Shown here piece by piece: positions 8,715 through 13,939 of a DNA stretch of 15,502 nucleotides. The notes under the pieces were generated by a model, which was not told the origin of the DNA, made no database searches, and worked only from the letters and a program-made list of their open reading frames with translations. The first letter of the stretch is position 1. Each line of letters starts with the position of its first letter. Source of the stretch: Bacteroidales bacterium (GTDB lineage: Bacteria; Bacteroidota; Bacteroidia; Bacteroidales; UBA3824); NCBI GenBank assembly GCA_017530465.1, contig JAFXMJ010000021.1:1-15502 (forward strand), read 5' to 3'. Position numbers and translations under genes: made by a program.

Positions 8715-10985
8715 TTAGTTCTGGAAGTCAGCCTTGGTTACGTCGATGAGGTTCCTATTGAGCTTGACGTAGCGTTTTACAGCACTTTCGTCATGGATGC
8801 CATAGAGCGTGGAGGTATAGTCTGTGTACCAGGATGCTGTGCTGCTTTTCTTCATAGTGAGCTTGTGTCCGTTGGGCGCATAGTTTACCATATATCCGTA
8901 GTCTATCAGTTCCATAGTGCGGAAGAAGTGCACAGGCTCGTTGAACATCGATTCTTTACTGGGCGTATAAGTGGCAGTGTAATTGGTGTAGAGATATTGG
9001 TCAATGTTATAGTCGGATTTGGCGGTGCGTGGAGCGTGGTGATTGTTCTGACCTTCCTGAGGTTGCATTACCCATTTGTCGACCTTGCCGTATTTATTTA
9101 CTTTGGCTTCATCGGCGATGTCGTCCAAGAACATTGGCTGCTTGTCCTCATATTCGGTATCGATACAGTAGAACCTCTTCTTCTCGGAACCTGCCTCGGT
9201 GCCGTTGTTCAGGTTGTCGATATACAACCTTGCCACAGATTGTCCTTCCACGCCGTTTTGATAGAAAGCCATCTCGCAGAAGTACGATGTGGACTTGCTG
9301 GACACCTGAGTGTTGTTGGTCTGAATCGTTATCGAGCTGTCGCGCGAGATGAAGAGACTCGGGATTTCGATGCCAGCATTTTCATAGTGGGTTTTGACGT
9401 CGTTTTCGTTAGTTTTGTATGCCTTCAGAGTGGCCTCATACCATGCTGCAAACTGGTAGAGCTGTATGCCGAGCTTTTTCTCGTTGTTGGTGGCGTTGTA
9501 AACGTTGTTGGCTTGCTTGCCATTCTTGGTGACGCCCTCGAAGGTGATGAATGTGGCCTTGCGAGTGCTGTTGTCGATGGTGCCGGCCTGCGATGGAGCG
9601 ATGCATATCCAGCGGATTTTTTCGGTGTTGCTTATTTCCTCCTCTATGATGTCGCCAGCCTTGAAGTATGGCTCTGTGATGATTTTTGCCTTTTTCTTGT
9701 TGTAGATGAACTGTTCGTTCAAGCCGGCAATCGCTTGGGTGGCGTCAGGTTCGAACCAGCTTCTTGCAAGGTCGATGCTTGTCTTGGTGCGTACTACGAG
9801 AGCCTTGTCAGGACCGATATTGGAGAGAGTCACTTTTTTGCCATTTTCGATATATTCTTTGATGTCGAATGTGCCTGTGGTGCGGTCGATGAGCTGTGTA
9901 GCCGTCCTGTACGACGAGAACAACACGCCGTCTGCTTCGATGAGGTATGTCTCGATAGGATTGCCGCTCAAAAGAGATTTAGACTTGCTGGTGTTGTAGA
10001 ACAAGTTGATGCCGTTGGGGTTCTGAGCGGAGCTGAAGTAGTCCTTGTTGATGTTCTTGGGGAGTACTTTGTCCCAGATTTTGTTTTCTTCCCAAAGCCT
10101 TGCAACTTCCCTGATGTGATCGGGTGTGGAGTATTTCCTATTGATGCCGAATGGACCAGCAGCAGCATTGAAGTTGGCTGCGTAGTTCTTGTAGCCTACG
10201 GTGTCGTTGAGGGCGGCGAGGAGCAATGTTACGAGGTGGAGATCATCGTCCGTGCCCAGGTCTTTAGGCAAAATAGCCTTCTGCTTGCCATTGGCAGCGT
10301 CGTATGTTTTGATGTTGGAGTCGCCGGACGCCATCTGGAACGATACCCAGTGAGATGTCTCCTTGCTGTCTTCCGACGAGGCGCAACGGATGCAGATCCA
10401 GTAGCAATTGTCATTGTCCTTCACTACATCGCCGATGTTGTAGTAGGGGTCGCCTTTAAACTTTCCGTTGGAGCTGTTGTTGATTTTGTCAGCGGATACC
10501 AGATTGAGTGTCTGGAGGCGCGGAAGCTGCTTGATTTCAAATTGTATGGAGGCGATGCAGTCGCTGGATTCTTCCACGGTGTAGAGCAATGCACCTACAC
10601 CTTCTATGTCTATACGTTTTTCCTTGGTATCTGCGGGAAGATTCTGAAGGGTCATCGCGTTGAATTTGGCAATGGCCTCGTTGAGGTCTGCCACAGCGAC
10701 CGAACGGGTGAGAGGGTCGGCTTCGTCGAGCACTGTACCTATTGTAGGCTCAAAGGTGGCATCTTTCCAGTTGTCGGGAAGTGAGTCGATTGCAGACACC
10801 GTAGAAAGGATGGAGTAGAGTAATACGCCAGGTTCGCCCGATTTTTCATACGGGTCAGCGGCTATTGCGTCTGGGTCGCGCTGGGCGTCCGACGTGTTGT
10901 CGTCGTCCTTGCAAGATTGCGTCATCATCATGCCGGAAAACATCACGCCGGCAAGTATGAGCGGAAAGATTCTGTTTTTCTTCAT
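8715..10985 (-). CDS. Lipoprotein LpA, long two-motif member of the paralogous family, first gene of the cluster
   Basis: 756 residues from ATG at 10983-10985; an in-frame ATG 10 codons upstream (11013-11015) would add a long basic n-region. I prefer the inner start because it gives the same leader length as the paralogs (MTQSC, Cys25, then KDDDNTSD) and puts the central motif at 181, in register with 178-192 in the others. Shared blocks are TFEPTIG, the motif YYNIGDVVK from 181 ending HWVSFQ, and a C-terminal YAPNG-x-x-L stretch. A second copy of the central motif, YFKAGDIIEEE, starts at 440 and ends TFITFEG near 484, so the protein seems to hold one and a half or two family units. It lacks the W-C and HYWxPY motifs of the shorter members. 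Being first in the operon and longest, it may be the scaffold or main recognition component; that is speculation. Confidence 0.85.
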   Translation of the reverse strand: MKKNRIFPLILAGVMFSGMMMTQSCKDDDNTSDAQRDPDAIAADPYEKSGEPGVLLYSILSTVSAIDSLPDNWKDATFEPTIGTVLDEADPLTRSVAVADLNEAIAKFNAMTLQNLPADTKEKRIDIEGVGALLYTVEESSDCIASIQFEIKQLPRLQTLNLVSADKINNSSNGKFKGDPYYNIGDVVKDNDNCYWICIRCASSEDSKETSHWVSFQMASGDSNIKTYDAANGKQKAILPKDLGTDDDLHLVTLLLAALNDTVGYKNYAANFNAAAGPFGINRKYSTPDHIREVARLWEENKIWDKVLPKNINKDYFSSAQNPNGINLFYNTSKSKSLLSGNPIETYLIEADGVLFSSYRTATQLIDRTTGTFDIKEYIENGKKVTLSNIGPDKALVVRTKTSIDLARSWFEPDATQAIAGLNEQFIYNKKKAKIITEPYFKAGDIIEEEISNTEKIRWICIAPSQAGTIDNSTRKATFITFEGVTKNGKQANNVYNATNNEKKLGIQLYQFAAWYEATLKAYKTNENDVKTHYENAGIEIPSLFISRDSSITIQTNNTQVSSKSTSYFCEMAFYQNGVEGQSVARLYIDNLNNGTEAGSEKKRFYCIDTEYEDKQPMFLDDIADEAKVNKYGKVDKWVMQPQEGQNNHHAPRTAKSDYNIDQYLYTNYTATYTPSKESMFNEPVHFFRTMELIDYGYMVNYAPNGHKLTMKKSSTASWYTDYTSTLYGIHDESAVKRYVKLNRNLIDVTKADFQN

Positions 10986-11047
10986 AATTTTAATGAATTT
11001 AATTTTTTTTACCATTGTTTTACTTCCCTTTTACGTCAGCAACGCCG

Positions 11048-11075
11048 CAAAGGTTTCGTATTAGATGTTAACAAA
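11048..11075 (-). promoter_or_regulatory. Candidate Bacteroidota-type promoter for the lipoprotein operon
   Basis: On the minus strand, AACCTTTG (complement of 11048-11055) differs by one base from the Bacteroides -7 consensus TAnnTTTG, and TTTG (complement of 11072-11075) lies upstream as a possible -33 element. The 16-bp spacing is shorter than the usual 19-21, so the -33 part is doubtful. The implied leader to the LpA ATG at 10985 is about 55 nt. Confidence 0.35.
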
Positions 11076-11260
11076 ACATTAAATCGGGCATCGTAGTACT
11101 GTTTGAGTCTTATTGAGCAATATATGACAATTGCCCTTCAAAAAAAAATTAATAAAAATTTCACCTCTTATCGCCTTGAAATCCAAAATGTTAATAGGCA
11201 TCACTGTTAAATTCTTGTTAAAAAATTGAAAAAAAATTTTTTTATATCAAAAATCCTCTC

Positions 11261-11268
11261 TACTTTTA
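11261..11268 (+). promoter_or_regulatory. Candidate -7 element for the atpB-led operon
   Basis: TACTTTTA matches seven of the eight positions of the Bacteroides -7 form TAnnTTTG, missing only the final G. No good -33 TTTG is at the right distance; the T-rich half of the A8T7 tract (11237-11243) occupies that place. It would give a leader of roughly 40-50 nt before the atpB ATG at 11318. Confidence 0.3.
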
Positions 11269-11317
11269 GGAAACAAAAATAAGCATATCATCACGGATAG
11301 CAAATCGACTGTTAATT

Positions 11318-12403
11318 ATGAATTTACAGAAAAGAATACTGATGTTGGCGTTGATGCTGATGATGTCAATAGCCACTTTTGCGCAGGAAGAGGGCGGCAA
11401 TCACGCCGCCGCAGAGGGTAGCGGAGCAGACTTTAATGCCGGTCCGTTTATCATGAACCACATCGGCGACTCTTACGAGTGGCACATCGCTACTTTTGGG
11501 GATTTCCATCTCAGCCTGCCGCTGCCTTGTATATTATATAGTGGGCAGAGCGGATTCCATCTGTTTTCGTCGTCCAACTTCCATCACGGACACGCGGAGT
11601 ACGAGGGATTCAAGATTGGCGACAATGGCAAGATTGTGGAGGTGTCCACGGGCGAGCGTCCCTGGGACTTCTCAATCACCAAAAACGTCGTGGCGATGTT
11701 TTTCAGCATGATTCTGATTTGCTTCATGTTCATCGGTATGAAGAAATACTACGCCAAGAACGTCGGCAAGGCTCCTCACGGCTTCTACAACGCATTGGAA
11801 ATCATTGTGCTCTTTGTTCGTGACGACATTGCCTACGCATCGCTCGGCAAGAAAAACGGCGACAAATTCATGCCTTTCCTGATGACGGTGTTCTTCTTTA
11901 TCTTCATCAACAACCTCCTCGGTCTCATCCCGATTATCCCGGGCGGCGCCAACCTCACCGGCAACATCGCCGTTACATGTGTATTGGCGTTGTTCACCTT
12001 CTTTATTACGACATTCTCCGGCAACAAGGAATACTGGCAGGACATCTTCTGGCCTCACGGCGTGCCGTTGTGGTTGAACTGCCCGCCCATCATCCCCATC
12101 GTGGAGCTTATGGGTGTGTTCACCAAGCCGATTGTGCTTATGGTTCGTCTCTTTGCCAACATCACCGCAGGTCACATCATCGCGTTGAGTTTCTACTCGC
12201 TGATTTTCATCTTCGGCGCGAAGTCGGCGGGCGTTGGCTACGGCGTGGCTCCTGTATCGGTGGCATTCACAATATTCATGTCGGTATTGGAACTCTTGGT
12301 GGCCTTCATCCAGGCTTACGTGTTCACACTCCTCTCGTCAATCTATTTCAGTATGGCGATAGGCGGCGAGCATGAAGAGAAGGCGGTAGAAGTCGCACAT
12401 TAA
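11318..12403 (+). CDS. atpB: ATP synthase Fo subunit a
   Basis: 361 residues. This is the stator half-channel subunit that passes protons to the c-ring in the inner membrane. Residues 1-22 form a cleavable-looking signal (ATFA then QEEGG), followed by a ~95-residue His/Gly-rich periplasmic stretch; this extended N-terminus is characteristic of Bacteroidota AtpB and makes it longer than the ~270-residue E. coli protein. Five to six membrane segments follow from ~123. The essential arginine is R277 in VRLFANITAGH, with H286 after it, E325 in LELLVAF and Q332 on the last helix, equivalent to E. coli R210, E219/H245 (swapped) and Q252. It begins the atp cluster here, with a divergent lipoprotein gene upstream instead of the usual atpD-atpC. 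A palindrome follows the stop. Confidence 0.97.
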   Translation: MNLQKRILMLALMLMMSIATFAQEEGGNHAAAEGSGADFNAGPFIMNHIGDSYEWHIATFGDFHLSLPLPCILYSGQSGFHLFSSSNFHHGHAEYEGFKIGDNGKIVEVSTGERPWDFSITKNVVAMFFSMILICFMFIGMKKYYAKNVGKAPHGFYNALEIIVLFVRDDIAYASLGKKNGDKFMPFLMTVFFFIFINNLLGLIPIIPGGANLTGNIAVTCVLALFTFFITTFSGNKEYWQDIFWPHGVPLWLNCPPIIPIVELMGVFTKPIVLMVRLFANITAGHIIALSFYSLIFIFGAKSAGVGYGVAPVSVAFTIFMSVLELLVAFIQAYVFTLLSSIYFSMAIGGEHEEKAVEVAH

Positions 12404-12408
12404 ATGTA

Positions 12409-12430
12409 GAGGCGCACGGTCGTGCGTCTC
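12409..12430. repeat. 22-bp intercistronic palindrome between atpB and atpE, possible dispersed REP-like element
   Basis: GAGGCGCAC at 12409-12417 pairs with GTGCGTCTC at 12422-12430 (one G-T pair) around a 4-base loop. It begins six bases after the atpB stop, and the downstream sequence has no T-run, so it is unlikely to terminate. Its look (GTAGAGGCGCACGG...) is that of palindromic repeats scattered through Bacteroidota genomes, from memory. It could tune the level of subunit c message relative to subunit a. Confidence 0.55.
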
Positions 12431-12487
12431 ATGCGCAACAACAAATAGACAATTATTTTTATTATTCATCATAAATAGTTATAGATT

Positions 12488-12757
12488 ATGACACTTATGA
12501 ACATTTTGCTTGACGCAATGCAGAACGTTGACATGACCATGTATTTGGCTAAGTTTGGTGCCGGATTGGGCGCAGGTCTTGGCGTAATTGGTGCAGGTCT
12601 TGGCATTGGCAAGATTGGCGCATCCGCAATGGAAGCCATCGCACGTCAGCCGGAATCGGTAGGCGACATCCGTTCCAACATGATTATCGCCGCAGCCCTC
12701 GTGGAAGGTGTTGCCTTCTTCGCTGTGGTATGCTGTCTGTTGGTAATCGTTGCCTAA
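12488..12757 (+). CDS. atpE: ATP synthase Fo subunit c
   Basis: 89 residues, two membrane helices (~22-45 and ~63-88) joined by the polar loop ARQPE (52-56) that contacts the F1 stalk. The ion-carrying carboxylate is E73 in LVEGVAFF. The residue after it is Gly, not the Ser seen in sodium-binding c subunits, and the helix-1 position that is Gln in those proteins (GxGQG) is Ile40 here, so the ring is predicted to be proton-driven. Helix 1 has the glycine-rich packing pattern (G-A-G-L-G repeated). The first ATG (12488) is used; a second three codons later would also work. It lies 84 bp after atpB and 107 bp before atpF, both gaps holding palindromes. Confidence 0.97.
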   Translation: MTLMNILLDAMQNVDMTMYLAKFGAGLGAGLGVIGAGLGIGKIGASAMEAIARQPESVGDIRSNMIIAAALVEGVAFFAVVCCLLVIVA

Positions 12758-12763
12758 CGTCCG

Positions 12764-12781
12764 AGGTGCAATGAAGCACCT
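12764..12781 (+). other. Small hairpin after atpE
   Basis: AGGTGC (12764-12769) pairs with GCACCT (12776-12781) around a 6-base loop, seven bases after the atpE stop. There is no T-run, so it is more likely an RNA-stabilising or processing structure than a terminator. Confidence 0.4.
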
Positions 12782-12800
12782 GAACAACTATTCAAGTTTT

Positions 12801-12839
12801 GTATTCTGCCGCGATGCGGTTGGCGGAGGGGCAGAATAC
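12801..12839. repeat. Long perfect-stem palindrome between atpE and atpF
   Basis: GTATTCTGCC (12801-12810) is exactly complementary to GGCAGAATAC (12830-12839), a 10-bp perfect stem. The 19-base apex can itself fold (CCGC/GCGG). No T-run follows, and atpF starts 25 bp later, so read-through is expected. With the hairpin just upstream it could protect the abundant atpE message from 3' decay and lower atpF output. A dispersed palindromic repeat is also possible. Confidence 0.5.
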
Positions 12840-12864
12840 TTAATTTCTTAAACAAAGGATTGAT

Positions 12865-13359
12865 ATGGATTTAGTGATTCCGGATTTTGGACTTCTGTTT
12901 TGGATGGTGGTGTCGTTCAGCATATTGCTGATAATACTCCGCAAGTTCGCATGGAAGCCACTCCTGAAAATGTTGCAGGATCGCGAAGACGAGATAGCCA
13001 AGTCGCTCGATTCCGCCAACGAAGCCAAATTGCAGATGGAGAAGCTCGTATCGAGCAACGAAGCCATGATGCGTGAGGCTCGGGCGGAGCGTGAAGCTAT
13101 GCTTCGCGAGGCCAAGGATGCCAAGGACAAGATAGTGGCTGAGGCTCAGACAGCAGCCAAGGCCGAGGCCGACAAGATAATCCTCGCCGCCCGCCGCGAA
13201 ATAGAGGCGGAGAAGGAAGCCGCCAAAGCCGAACTCCAAAGCAAGGTGGCGGAACTTTCGGTGGAAATAGCCGAGAAGATTCTGCGCCGCGAGCTCAGCA
13301 CGGAGACCAAGCAGGGCGAGTACGTGGAGGATCTTGTAAAAAACATTAGTCTCAACTAA
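12865..13359 (+). CDS. atpF: ATP synthase Fo subunit b
   Basis: 164 residues, the usual length for bacterial subunit b. One N-terminal membrane helix (9-25, GLLFWMVVSF...) is followed by RKFAWKPLL, the conserved cytoplasmic turn, and then by a long Ala/Glu/Lys-rich helix to ~145 that forms the right-handed coiled coil of the peripheral stalk. The C-terminal part (ELSVEIAEKILRREL) is the region that binds delta and alpha. It acts as the stator linking subunit a to F1. There is a single b gene here with no b' partner, so a homodimer is expected. atpH follows after 20 bp. Confidence 0.97.
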   Translation: MDLVIPDFGLLFWMVVSFSILLIILRKFAWKPLLKMLQDREDEIAKSLDSANEAKLQMEKLVSSNEAMMREARAEREAMLREAKDAKDKIVAEAQTAAKAEADKIILAARREIEAEKEAAKAELQSKVAELSVEIAEKILRRELSTETKQGEYVEDLVKNISLN

Positions 13360-13379
13360 AAAAATAATTTTTGCTTACT

Positions 13380-13916
13380 ATGAACGATAGCAAAATATCG
13401 GTAAGGTATGCCAAGGCATTGTTGCAGGCGGCAACTGAGGCGGGCAGCGAAGATACAGTGCGCGGCGATATGGCATCGCTGCTGGGCTGCATCAATTCGT
13501 CGTCCGACTTCAAGATGCTCCTCGAAAGCCCCGTGATGGCCGACGACAGGAAGGTGGAGATATTCGACAACCTTTTTGCCAACAGCTTCAACAAATTGAC
13601 GCTCGACTTCTTCAAGGTGCTTGTCAAAAACAAAAGGGAAAATTTTCTGCGGATGATCTGCCTCAATTTTGCCGAGTTCTATGCAAGGAGCAAGAATATC
13701 AAGCGCGTGCAGATAACGTCGGCGGTGGCAGCTACCGACAGCGTCAAGGAGAAGGTCTGCGCACTCGCCAAGAGCGTGGGCGGCGACTCCAACGTGGAAC
13801 TCACCGTGAAGGTAAACCCCGACATCATCGGCGGTCTTATCGTGCAGGTGGACGACAAGGTGTATGACGCAAGCGTAAGGACGCAACTTGCCAAAATAAA
13901 GGAAAATTTAAAGTAA
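13380..13916 (+). CDS. atpH: ATP synthase F1 subunit delta
   Basis: 178 residues from ATG at 13380; a TTG three codons upstream (13371) is in frame, but the ATG gives the expected start, just before the conserved SVRYAKALL. It caps the F1 head and joins subunit b to alpha. The N-terminal ~110 residues are the helical bundle that binds alpha (RYAKALL; LDFFKVLVKNKRENFL). The C-terminal part carries the family signature P-D-I-I-G-G-L-I-V-Q-V-D-D-K-V-Y-D-A-S-V. The sequence is lysine-rich and soluble, without membrane segments. It follows atpF by 20 bp and precedes atpA by 23 bp in the standard order. Confidence 0.95.
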   Translation: MNDSKISVRYAKALLQAATEAGSEDTVRGDMASLLGCINSSSDFKMLLESPVMADDRKVEIFDNLFANSFNKLTLDFFKVLVKNKRENFLRMICLNFAEFYARSKNIKRVQITSAVAATDSVKEKVCALAKSVGGDSNVELTVKVNPDIIGGLIVQVDDKVYDASVRTQLAKIKENLK

Positions 13917-13939
13917 AAATACTAAATACTCAAACAACT

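Larger units (their letters stand above)
10986..11317. other. Divergent AT-rich intergenic region between the lipoprotein cluster and the atp genes
   Basis: This is 332 bp with no credible ORF or RNA gene. It must hold start signals for both the leftward lipoprotein genes and rightward atpB. An A8T7 tract at 11229-11243 is probably intrinsically bent and lies just upstream of the candidate atpB promoter. TGTTAACA at 11066-11073 is a short palindrome. No Shine-Dalgarno sequence precedes atpB, as is usual in this phylum. Confidence 0.7.

Noticed and set aside
8700..10784. 694-residue plus-strand open frame antisense to LpA
   Set aside because: It lies wholly opposite a well-supported lipoprotein gene, has no domain or signal pattern, and its Val/Cys/Phe-rich composition is what antisense of Asp/Asn/Lys/Thr-rich coding gives.
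1..10985. SusC/SusD polysaccharide utilisation locus
   Set aside because: BACON domains and surface lipoproteins suggested it, but there is no TonB-dependent receptor, no SusD-like helical repeat protein and no glycoside hydrolase motif in the window.
11672..12175. 167-residue minus-strand open frame opposite atpB
   Set aside because: Shadow of the conserved atpB coding sequence, His/Glu-rich from antisense codons, no independent support.
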